Assembly: GCA_002551355.1 (NCBI GenBank)
Contig: NTHE01000013.1
Location: forward strand, 62,001-126,000
Direction of reading: 5' to 3'
Length of the DNA stretch: 64,000 nucleotides
DNA from: Streptomyces sp. man185
GTDB taxonomy: Bacteria > Actinomycetota > Actinomycetes > Streptomycetales > Streptomycetaceae
In this document: positions 11,517-21,287 of the stretch, in pieces
How the letters are laid out: the number at the start of each line of letters is the position of its first letter
Position numbering within the stretch: the stretch's first letter is position 1
Made by a program: the position numbers and the translations under genes
Notes under the pieces: model-generated
What the model saw: the letters and a program-made list of their open reading frames with translations, nothing else
Told to the model about the DNA's origin: nothing
Databases searched by the model: none

Positions 11517-13258
11517 TGGCCGGACTTCCCGTCCTCGTACTCCCGCCGGTTCTTCTCGTGCTCTTCGTTGGTCTCGGCGAAGACGGTCTTGTCCTCGTTG
11601 ATCGAGACGAAGTAGTACCAGGGGCCCGGTGTGGGGTTCATGGCCGAGTGGAGGGCGTCCGCACCCGGGTTGCTGATCGGGCCGGACGGCAGACCGATGA
11701 TCTTGTACGTGTTGTACGGGTCGTCGATCTTCCGCAGATCGTCGACGGCACCGATGTCCAGCGTGCTCTGGTTCTTGATGTAGTTGACCGTGGAGTCGAA
11801 TTCCAGCCGCCCGACGGTCTCCATGTTGCCCGGCTTGAGGCGGTTGTAGACGACCCGGGCGACCTTGTCGAAGTCGTGCTTGTATTTGCCTTCGACCTGC
11901 ACGAGGCTCGCGACCGTGATGAGCTCCCACGGGGTCTTCAGGCCGAGCTTCTTCGCGCCGGCCTCCAGGTCGAGCTTGTCGTACTCCTTGTTCGCCCGCG
12001 TGACCATCCGCTTCAGCGCGTCCTCGGGCTTCGATCCCTTGGAGACCGGGTAGGCCGCCGGATACAGGAAGCCCTCCAGCGGGTCCTTCACGTCCGGGTT
12101 GTCATCGGCCCAGTCGGGCAGTCCGAGGCTCTCCGCCTTGGTCTTGGCGATCTTCGCCGTGGTGCCCTTCTCCAGCTTCAGCCGCTTGTCGATCTCGGCA
12201 TAGACCGTCGCGTTACGGGTCCCCTCCGGGATCACGAACGCGTTCTGGCTCTTCGGGTCGAGCATGAGCGTGATCGCGCTGGCCGCCGACATCTCCTTGT
12301 TCAGGAGGTAGACGCCCGCCTGGAGCGACTTGCCCTTCGGGTTGTCGTTCTGCGCGGCGACGAACGCGTCGGACGACTTGATGACGCCCTTCTTGCGCAG
12401 GATGTTCGCGATGTCGTACCCGAAGGCCCCTTCGGGGATCTCGACCTCGACCTGCTCGCCGGAGCCCGACCCCGCGAAGTCGGCCGGGGCGCCGAACTGC
12501 TTCTGCCAGAAGGTGTAGCCGACATAACCGACGCCACCGAGGCCGCCGACCAGGACCACGGAGACCACGAGGCAGGCGCAGCCGCTGCGGCTCTTCTTCT
12601 TGCCCTTGCCGCCGCGGCGGTCGCTCCCGCCACGGTCCCGGCGCCCGGAGCGTGATCCGTCGTCGTCCGGGTCATCGTCGTCGTCGCGCGGCTGGCGGCC
12701 GGCCGGCTCGTCCGCCCCGGTGAAGAAGGGATGCGTTTCTTCGTGCGGCTGGTCCGGGTCCCAGTCCGTCGACGACTGCTGTTGCTGCTCGGGCGCGGCC
12801 TCGCGGCGGCCCGGGGGCCGCGGCGGCGGGTAGGCCTCGGGCGTGCCGTAGTAGTCCTGGCTCGCGTCGTAGCCGCCGGGGTGCTGCGCGTACGGGTCCT
12901 GGGGCTCGGCCCCGTACGGCATGGCGGCCTGCTGGCCGGTGTCCCAGCCGCCGTTGTACTGCGGCTGGGCACCCGGCTGCTGGGCGTAGGGGTCCTGCTG
13001 GGGCGTGCCGTACTGCTGGTGGTTCTGGTGCTGCTGCCCGTACTGCTGATGCTGGTCGTACGGCTGCTGCGGGTACTGCTGTTGCTGCTGGTGGTTCTGG
13101 TGCTGCTGGGCATACGGGTCCTGCGGATAGGACTGCTGCTGGTCGCCGTACTGGCCCTGGCCGTGGGAGGCCTGACGGCCTTCCCATCCCTGGTCCCCGT
13201 ACAAGGGGTCCTCGGGATGCCACGGTTCGGAGCCGGGGCCCCGGCCATACTCAGTCAT
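11513..13258 (-). CDS. mltG: endolytic transglycosylase MltG (YceG-like)
   Basis: Membrane-anchored lytic transglycosylase that cleaves nascent glycan strands and is thought to set glycan length. The protein has 581 residues, longer than enterobacterial MltG (about 340). The first 200 or so residues are cytoplasmic, rich in Gln/Tyr/Pro with DPYAQQ-HQNHQQ repeats. An Arg/Lys-rich stretch and one membrane span follow (about 225-250, CACLVVSVVLVGGLGG), then a LysM-like region and the YceG domain (ASLVQVEGKYKHDFDKVA, YNRLKPG). It sits with ruvX and alaS, the usual actinobacterial arrangement. Confidence 0.94.
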   Translation of the reverse strand: MTEYGRGPGSEPWHPEDPLYGDQGWEGRQASHGQGQYGDQQQSYPQDPYAQQHQNHQQQQQYPQQPYDQHQQYGQQHQNHQQYGTPQQDPYAQQPGAQPQYNGGWDTGQQAAMPYGAEPQDPYAQHPGGYDASQDYYGTPEAYPPPRPPGRREAAPEQQQQSSTDWDPDQPHEETHPFFTGADEPAGRQPRDDDDDPDDDGSRSGRRDRGGSDRRGGKGKKKSRSGCACLVVSVVLVGGLGGVGYVGYTFWQKQFGAPADFAGSGSGEQVEVEIPEGAFGYDIANILRKKGVIKSSDAFVAAQNDNPKGKSLQAGVYLLNKEMSAASAITLMLDPKSQNAFVIPEGTRNATVYAEIDKRLKLEKGTTAKIAKTKAESLGLPDWADDNPDVKDPLEGFLYPAAYPVSKGSKPEDALKRMVTRANKEYDKLDLEAGAKKLGLKTPWELITVASLVQVEGKYKHDFDKVARVVYNRLKPGNMETVGRLEFDSTVNYIKNQSTLDIGAVDDLRKIDDPYNTYKIIGLPSGPISNPGADALHSAMNPTPGPWYYFVSINEDKTVFAETNEEHEKNRREYEDGKSGQ

Positions 13259-13356
13259 CGATCCCCTAGAGCCGCGAGACGACGTTCCGTCTCTTCGCTT
13301 CGCCGTGCGGTCTATTCGAACACCGCCGCATCGCGCGGAACGTTACCGTATCGCGA

Positions 13357-13842
13357 TCAGACAACCACTTCGACGCCCTCACCCGGAGGATTGCCTGACG
13401 CCCGTTCGGACTCCAGAGCGTTCTGAAGGATCACCACAGCGGCAGCCTGGTCGATGACAGATCGGCCCTTCTTGGACTTCACGCCCGAGGCGCGCATCCC
13501 CTGAGCGGCCGTCACTGTGGTCATCCTCTCGTCCACCAGTCGCACCGGAACGGGTGCGATCGAGCGGGCGAACACCTGCGCGAACTCCCGGACCTTGGCG
13601 GCCGCGGGGCCCTCGCCGCCGCCGAGCGAGCGCGGCAGGCCGAGGATGACCTCGATCGGCTCGTACTCGTCCACGATCTGGCTGAGCCGCCGGTGGGCGG
13701 CCGGGACATCGCGTCCCGGGACGGTCTCCACCGGCGTGGCCAGGATCCCGTCGGGGTCGCACGAGGCGACCCCGATCCGGGCGTCCCCGACGTCGACGGC
13801 GAGCCGTCGGCCTCGGCGCATCTGCGTCATCGCGCTCGTCAC
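13357..13842 (-). CDS. ruvX: RuvX/YqgF Holliday-junction resolvase-like nuclease
   Basis: RNase H-fold protein linked to rRNA processing and junction cleavage. The 161-residue reading starts at a GTG overlapping the alaS stop (GTGA); ATG codons 5 and 8 residues further in are alternatives. Conserved features are [23 protein letters not shown], the Glu in LVDERMTT and the Asp in [12 protein letters not shown]. The alaS-ruvX-mltG-aroE order is conserved in Streptomyces. Confidence 0.93.
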   Translation of the reverse strand: MTSAMTQMRRGRRLAVDVGDARIGVASCDPDGILATPVETVPGRDVPAAHRRLSQIVDEYEPIEVILGLPRSLGGGEGPAAAKVREFAQVFARSIAPVPVRLVDERMTTVTAAQGMRASGVKSKKGRSVIDQAAAVVILQNALESERASGNPPGEGVEVVV

Positions 13843-16508
13843 GCCGTCTCGGTGACGAGGCGTTCGACGGCGGCGACGGCGTCACCGATGGCGGCCGGGT
13901 TCGTGCCGCCGCCCTGGGCGACGTCCGGCTTGCCGCCGCCACCGCCACCGAGGGTCTTCGCCGCCGTACGCACGAGGTCACCGGCCTTGAGACCGCGCTC
14001 GCGGGCGGCCTCGTTGGTGGCGATGACGGTGAGCGGGCGCCCGTTGGCCGTGGTGAACAGGGCCACGACGGCCGGGCGGCCGCCCTGGATGCGTCCGCGC
14101 ACGTCCAGGACCAGCTTGCGCAGGTCGTCGGCGGAGGTGCCGTCGGGGACCTGGCCGGTGACCAGGGCGACACCGCGGACGTCCTTGGCGGACTCGACGA
14201 GCCCGGCGGCGGCCGCGAGGACCTTCTCCGCGCGGAACTTCTCGATCTCCTTCTCGGCGTCCTTCAGCTTGCCGAGCATGCCCGCGATCTTCTCCGGCAG
14301 CTCCTCGGGACGGCCCTTGACCAGCTCCTGAAGCTGGGCGACGACCGTGTGCTCCCGGGCGAGGAAGTTGTACGCGTCCACGCCGACGAGGGCCTCGATA
14401 CGGCGCACGCCGGAGCCGATGGAGGACTCGCCGAGCAGCTTGACCAGGCCCAGCTGGGCGGTGTTGTGGACGTGCGTGCCGCCGCACAGCTCCTTGGAGA
14501 AGTCGCCGATGGTGACGACGCGGACCCGCTCGCCGTACTTCTCGCCGAACTCGGCGATGGCGCCCTGCTTCTTGGCCTCGTCGATCGACATGACCTCGGC
14601 CTGGACGTCGAGCTCCCGCGAGAGGACCTCGTTGATCCGCTGCTCGACGTCGGTGAGGACCGTGCCGGGGACGGCGGCGGGCGAGCCGAAGTCGAAGCGG
14701 AAGCGGCCCGGCGAGTTCTCCGAGCCGGCCTGGGCGGCCGTCGGGCCGAGCGCGTCGCGCAGCGCCTGGTGCGTGAGGTGGGTGGCGCTGTGGGCGCGGG
14801 CGATGGCGCGGCGGCGGGTGGAGTCGATGGAGGCGAAGACCGGGGCCCCGACCGTCACCTCGCCGACCTGGACGACGCCCTTGTGGACGTGGACGCCGGG
14901 GACCGGCTTCTGGACGTCGCGGATCTCGATCACGGCGCCGGTGTCGAGCCGGATGCGGCCGGTGTCGGCGAGCTGGCCGCCGCCCTCGGCGTAGAAGGGG
15001 GTGCGGTCGAGGACGACCTCGACCTCGTCACCCTCGGTGGCTGCGGGCGAGGGCACGCCGTCGACCAGCAGACCGACGATGGTGGACTCGCCCGCGGTGC
15101 TCGTGTAGCCGGTGAACTCGGTGGCGCCGGAAGTGTCGGCGACCTCGCGGTACGCGGACAGGTCGGCGTGACCGGTCTTCTTGGCGCGGGCGTCGGCCTT
15201 GGCCTTGTCGCGCTGCTCCTGCATGAGGCGGCGGAAGCCGTCCTCGTCCACGGCGAGCCCCTGCTCGGCGGCCATCTCCAGGGTCAGGTCGATCGGGAAG
15301 CCCCAGGTGTCGTGGAGCAGGAACGCCTTGTCTCCGGCGAGGACCTGGCCGCCGGCGGCCTTGGTCTCGGTGACGGCGGTCTCCAGGATGTTGGTGCCGC
15401 CCTTGAGTGCTTTGAGGAAGGCGGCTTCCTCGGCGAGCGCGACGGTCTCGATGCGCTTGCGGTCGGTGATCAGCTCGGGGTACTGGAGCCCCATCGTGTC
15501 GATCACGACGCCGACCAGGTCCTTGACGACCGAGCCGGTGGCGCCCATGAGGCGCATGTTGCGGATGGCGCGGCGCATGATGCGGCGCAGCACATAGCCG
15601 CGGCCCTCGTTGCCGGGGGTGACGCCGTCGCCGATGAGCATCACCGACGTACGGATGTGGTCGGCGACGACGCGGAGCGAGACGTCGGTTCCCTGCTCGG
15701 CGCCGTAGCGGACGCCGGTCAGCTCGGTGGCCTTGTCCATGACGACGCGCAGGGTGTCGGTCTCGTACATGTTCTGTACGCCCTGGAGGATCATGGCGAG
15801 GCGTTCGAGGCCGAGACCGGTGTCGATGTTCTTCGACGGCAGGTCCCCGAGGATCGGGAAGTCCTCCTTGCCGTCGCCTGCGCCGCGCTCGTACTGCATG
15901 AAGACCAGGTTCCAGATCTCCACGTAGCGCTCGTCGTTGACGGCCGGGCCGCCCTCGACGCCGAACTCGGGGCCGCGGTCGTAGTTGATCTCCGAGCAGG
16001 GGCCGCAGGGGCCGGGGACGCCCATGGACCAGAAGTTGTCCTTCTTGCCCAGGCGCTGGATGCGCTCGGCGGGGACGCCGATCTTGTCGCGCCAGATGGC
16101 CTCGGCCTCGTCGTCGTCGAGGTAGACGGTGATCCAGAGCTTCTCGGGGTCGAGGCCGTAGCCGCCGTCCTCGACGGAGTTGGTCAGGGCCTCCCAGGCG
16201 AGCTGGATGGCGCCTTCCTTGAAGTAGTCCCCGAAGGAGAAGTTGCCGCACATCTGGAAGAAGGTGCCGTGGCGGGTGGTCTTGCCGACCTCTTCGATGT
16301 CCGGCGTACGCACGCACTTCTGCACGCTGGTGACGCGCGGGGCGGGCGGCTTGACCTCGCCGAGGAAGTACGGCTTGAAGGGGACCATGCCCGCGGGGAC
16401 CAGCAGCAGAGTCGGGTCGTCCGCGATGAGCGACGCCGAAGGCACGGCGGTGTGACCGCGCTCCTCGAAGAAGCTCAGCCAGCGGCGGCGAATTTCAGCC
16501 GACTCCAT
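13839..16508 (-). CDS. alaS: alanyl-tRNA synthetase
   Basis: Charges tRNA-Ala in the cytosol. At 889 residues it is full length: class II catalytic core at the N-terminus (motif 1-2 region, [11 protein letters not shown]), then an editing domain with the zinc-type HxxxH ([13 protein letters not shown]) and CGGTHVHNT, and a C-terminal DHHA1 domain with GGGGGGKPD. The start is the ATG at [11 protein letters not shown], which shares one nucleotide with the upstream stop (TGATG). Confidence 0.98.
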   Translation of the reverse strand: MESAEIRRRWLSFFEERGHTAVPSASLIADDPTLLLVPAGMVPFKPYFLGEVKPPAPRVTSVQKCVRTPDIEEVGKTTRHGTFFQMCGNFSFGDYFKEGAIQLAWEALTNSVEDGGYGLDPEKLWITVYLDDDEAEAIWRDKIGVPAERIQRLGKKDNFWSMGVPGPCGPCSEINYDRGPEFGVEGGPAVNDERYVEIWNLVFMQYERGAGDGKEDFPILGDLPSKNIDTGLGLERLAMILQGVQNMYETDTLRVVMDKATELTGVRYGAEQGTDVSLRVVADHIRTSVMLIGDGVTPGNEGRGYVLRRIMRRAIRNMRLMGATGSVVKDLVGVVIDTMGLQYPELITDRKRIETVALAEEAAFLKALKGGTNILETAVTETKAAGGQVLAGDKAFLLHDTWGFPIDLTLEMAAEQGLAVDEDGFRRLMQEQRDKAKADARAKKTGHADLSAYREVADTSGATEFTGYTSTAGESTIVGLLVDGVPSPAATEGDEVEVVLDRTPFYAEGGGQLADTGRIRLDTGAVIEIRDVQKPVPGVHVHKGVVQVGEVTVGAPVFASIDSTRRRAIARAHSATHLTHQALRDALGPTAAQAGSENSPGRFRFDFGSPAAVPGTVLTDVEQRINEVLSRELDVQAEVMSIDEAKKQGAIAEFGEKYGERVRVVTIGDFSKELCGGTHVHNTAQLGLVKLLGESSIGSGVRRIEALVGVDAYNFLAREHTVVAQLQELVKGRPEELPEKIAGMLGKLKDAEKEIEKFRAEKVLAAAAGLVESAKDVRGVALVTGQVPDGTSADDLRKLVLDVRGRIQGGRPAVVALFTTANGRPLTVIATNEAARERGLKAGDLVRTAAKTLGGGGGGKPDVAQGGGTNPAAIGDAVAAVERLVTETA

Positions 16509-16852
16509 CAGTGGTCCTCATTCCGGTTGTTCGGGTTGTAGGGGAGCTTGCGGTGCGTGGTGTTCGCGGGTGGTTCGGCCGCTTCGACGGCCCAGTGCCG
16601 CTGTACGGGAAGGTCCTGGTCGACCGGGGCCTCCAGGCCGAGCGCGCCGCCCAGTTCGGCTTCGCGCCGGACCATGCCCTCCCGTACGTCGAGAGCGAAG
16701 TCCTTGAGCTTGTGACCGGCCTCGATGGCCTTGTCCGCGGCCTGCGCCGCGAGGCTTTCGGGGGTCAGCTGCCGGATCTTGCGGTTGACCTTGGTGGTGG
16801 CCCACACACCGGCGGCTGCGCCGGCGGTGAACCAGAACGTGCGGCGGAACAT
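16508..16852 (-). CDS. small conserved protein with N-terminal hydrophobic segment
   Basis: A 114-residue protein of unknown function beginning [21 protein letters not shown], a short membrane-inserting helix, then a helical region and an acidic/polar tail. It resembles the DUF6167-type proteins found before alaS in Streptomyces; that label is from memory of gene order. I prefer the ATG at 16852 to an upstream ATG ten codons earlier, because the hydrophobic start is the conserved part. It overlaps alaS by 1 nt and follows the DUF948-type gene by 7 nt, so the three are probably cotranscribed. Confidence 0.75.
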   Translation of the reverse strand: MFRRTFWFTAGAAAGVWATTKVNRKIRQLTPESLAAQAADKAIEAGHKLKDFALDVREGMVRREAELGGALGLEAPVDQDLPVQRHWAVEAAEPPANTTHRKLPYNPNNRNEDH

Positions 16853-16859
16853 CGCTCGA

Positions 16860-17336
16860 TCAGTCCTTCTGTCCGCGGGCATTTCGGCGTTCGCGCCTGC
16901 GTCCGCGCGCCGAGGGAACGGTCCGGCCGACGATCACCGTACGGCGGGCGGAGCCACGGCCCCGGGCCGGTTCCGGTTCGGGCTCGAGTGCGGTGCGGCG
17001 GCCCAGCGCCTGCCGTACGCCGTAGCCGAAGGCCGCGACCTTGACGAGGGGGCCGCCGAACGTGGAGGCGACGGTCGTGGAGAGCGCGGAGGCGTTGGAG
17101 GTGACCTCCTGCACGTCGCTCGCGATGGCGTCGACCTTGTCCAGCTGGGTCTGCGCGGAGCGCACCGTCGCCGAGGCGTCGGCCAGCAGCGGAACGGCCT
17201 GATCGGTCACGTCCGCCACGAGCTTGGTGGTCGCCCTGAGCGTCTGGGCGAGCCTCACCAGCACCACGGCGAGGAACGAGACCAGGATCGCCCAGAAGAC
17301 GGCCACGAGGATCCCGGCCACCTCTCCACCGGACAC
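16860..17336 (-). CDS. DUF948-type membrane protein
   Basis: A 158-residue protein. An N-terminal membrane span (GEVAGILVAVFWAILVSFL) is followed by a long amphipathic helix of the kind seen in DUF948 proteins (LADASATVRSAQTQLDKVDAI), and a basic tail rich in Arg. The GTG start (VSGGEVAG) fits because the span begins right after it. The function is unknown; members often behave as general-stress or envelope proteins. It is first in a presumed run with the small protein, alaS, ruvX, mltG and aroE. Confidence 0.75.
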   Translation of the reverse strand: MSGGEVAGILVAVFWAILVSFLAVVLVRLAQTLRATTKLVADVTDQAVPLLADASATVRSAQTQLDKVDAIASDVQEVTSNASALSTTVASTFGGPLVKVAAFGYGVRQALGRRTALEPEPEPARGRGSARRTVIVGRTVPSARGRRRERRNARGQKD

Positions 17337-17501
17337 AGTGCACCGCTCTCTGCTTGTCGATCGACCCCCTCGGGGGCTTGTCTCCGTCGGTGGCGCCGGC
17401 TGCCGCCCGCGCGCCCGATCGTCGTCCCACGAGCCTATCGCGCCGCGCATCTCCTCCCCTACCGCATTGTCCGTGGGGCGGGCGGGAGTTGTCCGGCGAG
17501 A

Positions 17502-17531
17502 TTGTACGGAGAGCTTTCAAGCCAGTACGCT
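17502..17531 (+). promoter_or_regulatory. candidate promoter of the NB-ARC/TPR gene (leaderless)
   Basis: TTGTAC at 17502-17507 and TACGCT at 17526-17531 are 18 nt apart. Transcription would start about 7 nt further on, at or next to the ATG at 17541. No Shine-Dalgarno sequence precedes that ATG, which fits a leaderless transcript. The match is moderate. Confidence 0.4.
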
Positions 17532-17540
17532 CCGTGTTTC

Positions 17541-19751
17541 ATGCGACGCCTGCAAGACCCCTGCCCGAATCCCGATGATCCGAACGCCGGCCCCGCGGCG
17601 GCGCCCGGCAGCCTCCCGGCCGAACTGAACAGGTTCGTGGGCCGCGAGGACGAACTGGTCGAGCTGGGCGGGCTGCTGGAGAAGTCCAGGCTCGTCACCG
17701 TCGCCGGAGTGGCGGGCGTGGGCAAGACCCGGTGCGTCATCCGGGTCGCGTCGCTTCGGGAGAAACGGTACTGCGACGGGGTCCTGCTGGCCGAGTTGTC
17801 CGCCGTCCGCCACCCCGAACTGCTGGAACACGCCCTGATCGACGCGCTGGGCCTGACCGATCACACCAGCAGGCCGCCGCGCGCCGTCCTCGTCGACCAT
17901 CTCGCCGAGCGCCGGACGCTGCTGGTGATCGACGGCTTCGAGCACCTCGTCGACGCCTGCGCCGACCTCGTCACCGATCTGCTGCGGCGGGCCCCGGGCC
18001 TCCAGGTGCTCGCGGCCGGCCGCTGCCCCCTGCGGGTGGACGGGGAACGGACGTTCCCGCTCGCCCCGATGTCCGACGGGGACGCGGTGGAGCTGTTCAC
18101 CGAACGGGCGCGCGGGGTGCGGCCCGGCTGGGAGCCGGCGGCGGGCGAGCGGGGAGCCGTGCTGGAGCTCTGCCGCCGCCTCGACGGGATTCCGCTGGCC
18201 CTGGAACTGGCGGCCGGGCGGCTGCGCGCCCTCTCGGTGGAACAGGTGCTGCTGCGGCTGGACGACCGGTTCCGGCTGCTGACCGGCGGCCGTCGCGGTG
18301 CGTCGCCGCGCCACCAGACGCTCCGTACGGCGATCGGCTGGAGCCATGAGCTGTGCACACCCGAGCAGCGGCTGTTGTGGGCGCGGCTCTCGGTGTTCGC
18401 CGGGCAGTTCGACCTGGAGGCCGCCGAGTACATCTGCGGCGGGGCGGACCTGCCGGCCGATTCGGTGCTCGATGTGCTCGACGAGCTGCTCGCCCAGTCG
18501 GTGGTGGAGCGCGAGGACGGCCCGGCCGGGGCCCGCTACCGGCTGCTGGACACGGTCAGCGAGTACGGGGCGCAGTGGCTGGCGGCCGCCGGCGACGCCG
18601 AGCGGCTGCGGCGGCGGCACCGGGACTGGTTCCTGGGGCTCGCGACCTGGTCCGAGCTGGACTGGTTCAGTCCCCGCCAGGCGGAGGTGGCGGCACGGAT
18701 CGACTGCGAACTGCCCAATCTCCGCCGGGCGATGGAATGCTCGATGGAGAGCCCCGACGAGGTGCATCTGGCGCAGCACCTGGCGGGCACCCTGTGGTTC
18801 TACTGGGCCGGTTGCGGGCGGTTGTCCGAGGGCCGGCACTGGCTGGACCACGTACTGGAGGAACCGTCCCCGCACGATGCAGCACGGCTGAAGGTGCTGT
18901 GGGTGCTGGGCTATGTGGCGGTGCTCCAGGGCGACCCGGTGGGCGCGATCTCGGCGCTCCAGGAGTGCCGGGAGGAGGCCGAGCGCTCCGGGGACGCGAC
19001 GGCACTGGCGTACGCGGTGCACCGCACGGGATGTCTGGCGATCGTGACGGACGACATGCCGCGCGCCGAGGAGCTGCTCCGCGAGGCCCTCGGCCGGTAC
19101 CGCGAGGTCGGCGAGCTGAACAGCAACGTCCTGATGGCGCAGGTCGAGCTGGCCATGGCGGTGGCGTTCCTCGGCGATCTGGACGCGGCGGCGGTGATCT
19201 GCGACGAGGTCCGGGAGATCTGCGAGGACCACGGGGAGCGGTGGGCGCTGGCGTACGCGCTGTACGTCCTGGCGTACGCGGCGCTGCGGCGGGGGCGGCC
19301 GGCGCGGGCGCGGCAGATGCTCGGGGAGTGTCTGACGATCGGCCGGACGTTCAACGATCTGCTGGGCACGGTGCTGTCGCTGGAGCTGCTGGCCCTGGTG
19401 ACGGCGGTGGAGGGGGACGCCGGGGAGGCCGCCGTGCTCCAGGGTGCGGCGGAGGGCATCTGGCCGTCGGTGGGGCTGCCGCTGTTCGGCTCGGCGTTCT
19501 ACGGGCGGCCGCGGGTGGAGTGCGAGGAGCAGGTGCGCCGGGAGCTGGGGAACGCGGCGTACGAGGAGGGACTGCGGGCGGGCCGACGGCTGGATCCGGC
19601 CACCGCGGTCGACCGGGCCCTGGCCGGTGGCGGACCGGGCGCGGCGGACACGGCGGGTACGGGCGGAGCGCCGACGCCGGGCGGGCCCGGGGGAACGCGA
19701 AGGCCCGCCGTCTCCCGGATGACCGGGAGGGGCGGGCCGGAGAGCTGGTGA
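17541..19751 (+). CDS. NB-ARC-type ATPase with TPR-like C-terminus
   Basis: A 736-residue putative signalling ATPase. After a short Pro-rich head comes the motif NRFVGREDELVELGGLL, Walker A GVAGVGKT at about residue 58, Walker B TLLVIDGFEHL, and a winged-helix-like region (LSVFAGQFDLEAAEYIC). The last 350 residues are helical repeats of TPR type. This is the ATPase/TPR part of AfsR- or LuxR-type (LAL/SARP) regulators, but no DNA-binding domain is present, so it may act through a partner. It is monocistronic and convergent with rpsD. Confidence 0.82.
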   Translation: MRRLQDPCPNPDDPNAGPAAAPGSLPAELNRFVGREDELVELGGLLEKSRLVTVAGVAGVGKTRCVIRVASLREKRYCDGVLLAELSAVRHPELLEHALIDALGLTDHTSRPPRAVLVDHLAERRTLLVIDGFEHLVDACADLVTDLLRRAPGLQVLAAGRCPLRVDGERTFPLAPMSDGDAVELFTERARGVRPGWEPAAGERGAVLELCRRLDGIPLALELAAGRLRALSVEQVLLRLDDRFRLLTGGRRGASPRHQTLRTAIGWSHELCTPEQRLLWARLSVFAGQFDLEAAEYICGGADLPADSVLDVLDELLAQSVVEREDGPAGARYRLLDTVSEYGAQWLAAAGDAERLRRRHRDWFLGLATWSELDWFSPRQAEVAARIDCELPNLRRAMECSMESPDEVHLAQHLAGTLWFYWAGCGRLSEGRHWLDHVLEEPSPHDAARLKVLWVLGYVAVLQGDPVGAISALQECREEAERSGDATALAYAVHRTGCLAIVTDDMPRAEELLREALGRYREVGELNSNVLMAQVELAMAVAFLGDLDAAAVICDEVREICEDHGERWALAYALYVLAYAALRRGRPARARQMLGECLTIGRTFNDLLGTVLSLELLALVTAVEGDAGEAAVLQGAAEGIWPSVGLPLFGSAFYGRPRVECEEQVRRELGNAAYEEGLRAGRRLDPATAVDRALAGGGPGAADTAGTGGAPTPGGPGGTRRPAVSRMTGRGGPESW

Positions 19752-19768
19752 GAGCGGCTACGCCTGGA

Positions 19769-20383
19769 TCAACGGGCGTAGTACTCGACGACGAGCTGCT
19801 CGTCGCAGATCACCGGGATCTCCTTGCGGTTCGGGTCCCGGTCCAGGCGGAAGGCCAGGGCCTTCAGGTTCACCTGGAGGTAGCGCGGGGTCTCACCGTC
19901 GGTGTCGTAACCACCCTCGCGGGCCACCTGGAAGGGGACCTTGGAGCGGCTGCGCTCGCGGACCTGGATGACGTCGTCGGGGCGCACGCGGAAGGACGGC
20001 TTGTCGACCTTGCCACCGTTGACCTCGATGTGGCCGTGGACGACCATCTGACGGGCCTGGTAGATGGTGCGGGCGATGCCCGAACGCAGGACCAGGGCGT
20101 CGAGGCGGCGCTCGAGCTCGACGACCAGCGCCTCGCCCGTCTTGCCTTCGGCCTTCTTGGCACGGTCGTAGGCGCGCGCCATCTGGCGCTCGCTGATGTC
20201 GTACTGCGCACGCAGGCGCTGCTTCTCCAGCAGACGGACCTTGTAGTCCGAGTTCTGCTTGCGGCCACGGCCGTGCTCGCCCGGCGGGTACGGACGAGCT
20301 TCGAAGTACTTGACAGCCTTGGGCGTCAGGGCGATGCCGAGGGCACGCGACTTCTTGACCTTGGGACGCGACTGGTTAGGCAC
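19769..20383 (-). CDS. rpsD: 30S ribosomal protein S4 (zinc-free form)
   Basis: Primary 16S rRNA-binding protein that nucleates 30S assembly. The 204-residue protein has an S4 RNA-binding domain at about 95-160 ([21 protein letters not shown]). The N-terminal zinc-binding Cys pairs of classical S4 are absent ([19 protein letters not shown] has none), so this is the 'C-minus' form. It starts at GTG behind GGAG. It lies apart from the main ribosomal protein operons, as in other Streptomyces, and is divergent from a DUF2470 gene across 56 bp that contain an iron-box-like sequence. Confidence 0.96.
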   Translation of the reverse strand: MPNQSRPKVKKSRALGIALTPKAVKYFEARPYPPGEHGRGRKQNSDYKVRLLEKQRLRAQYDISERQMARAYDRAKKAEGKTGEALVVELERRLDALVLRSGIARTIYQARQMVVHGHIEVNGGKVDKPSFRVRPDDVIQVRERSRSKVPFQVAREGGYDTDGETPRYLQVNLKALAFRLDRDPNRKEIPVICDEQLVVEYYAR

Positions 20384-20406
20384 GTTCTCCAGACCTCCGT
20401 TGTAGG

Positions 20407-20425
20407 TTAGGTTAGGCTTACCTTA
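20407..20425 (+). promoter_or_regulatory. iron-box-like palindrome (IdeR/DmdR type)
   Basis: The 19-mer TTAGGTTAGGCTTACCTTA is very close to the TTAGGTTAGGCTNACCTAA site bound by the iron-dependent repressors IdeR and DmdR of actinobacteria. It ends 3 nt before the AAGGAG ribosome binding site of the plus-strand gene and 24 nt upstream of the rpsD start, so a bound repressor could affect either direction. Binding itself is inferred. Confidence 0.72.
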
Positions 20426-20439
20426 CTCAAGGAGATCGC

Positions 20440-21276
20440 ATGTCTCGCCCTGGGAACACCACTCACGTCACGGACAGCACAGACAGCGGCAGCACCTCAG
20501 AGGAGGATGCTGCTACGACGGAAGGCCGATCAGATCGTGGTCAGCCGCGTCCCAGCGGGCTAGAAAACACTCGGATGCCGTCAGCAGCCGAGCGCACACG
20601 AACTCTCGTACAGAGTACCTGCTCCGCGCTGCTCGTCGTACCGGGGCTCGATCTGGCCCGTGCGGAGCCGCTGATCCCGGACAGCAGGAGCGTGGGGCCC
20701 GAGGGTGATCTGTTCCTCGAATTCCCCGCGGATTCCCCGGCGGTCCGGGCCGCGACGCACGCGCAGGGCGACGAGCTGACCGCCGTGCTGGAGCTCACGG
20801 ACGTCGCCCCGGTCTCCGTACCGCACCGGATCCGCGGCCGCGCGTGGGTCTCCGGCTGGCTCACCTCCGTCCCCGGCCTCGCCGAACCCGGCCGGATGAT
20901 GCTGCGCCTGGAGTTCGGCGAGGCGTACGTGGACGACCTCTGGGGCGCGGAGGACATCGAGCCGGAGGACTTCCGGGACGCGGCCCCCGACCCGCTGGTC
21001 CCCCACGAGGCGGAGCTGCTCCAGCATCTGCACTCCGCCCACGACGAGCAGATGCGCACCCTGTGCGGTCTGCTGGGCGAGCGCACCGCCCGCGCCTGCT
21101 CCTCGCACCAGCCCAGGGCCGTGCCGGTCGCGCTGGACCGCTTCGGGCTGCGGGTCCGCTTCGTCGAGGACCAGGGGTCCTGCTTCGACGCCCGCTTCGA
21201 GTTCCCCGAGCCGGTCCGCGACGTCACCGAGCTGCGCCGCGCCATGCACACCCTTTTCGAGGCGGCCGCGCACTGA
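20440..21276 (+). CDS. HugZ-like protein: split-barrel plus DUF2470
   Basis: A 278-residue protein. An acidic, Ser/Thr-rich head (1-45) precedes a region resembling the FMN-binding split barrel of HugZ/HutZ heme-degrading proteins (TRTLVQSTCSALLVVPGLD, then DLFLEFPADSPAVRAA). A C-terminal DUF2470 domain follows (HEAELLQHLHSAHDEQM, ALDRFGLRVRF, EFPEPVRDVTELRRAM). DUF2470 is the C-terminal domain of HugZ. The start at 20440 has an excellent AAGGAG; an internal ATG at 20575 gives the shorter protein seen in relatives. The iron box just upstream suggests induction when iron is low, with a role in heme or iron use. No activity is proven. Confidence 0.8.
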   Translation: MSRPGNTTHVTDSTDSGSTSEEDAATTEGRSDRGQPRPSGLENTRMPSAAERTRTLVQSTCSALLVVPGLDLARAEPLIPDSRSVGPEGDLFLEFPADSPAVRAATHAQGDELTAVLELTDVAPVSVPHRIRGRAWVSGWLTSVPGLAEPGRMMLRLEFGEAYVDDLWGAEDIEPEDFRDAAPDPLVPHEAELLQHLHSAHDEQMRTLCGLLGERTARACSSHQPRAVPVALDRFGLRVRFVEDQGSCFDARFEFPEPVRDVTELRRAMHTLFEAAAH

Positions 21277-21287
21277 CCCGGGGTGTT

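Noticed and set aside
13020..13110. CAG/CTG-rich imperfect repeats as a possible CRISPR or regulatory array
   Set aside because: They encode the Gln-rich mltG tail in frame and have no uniform spacers.
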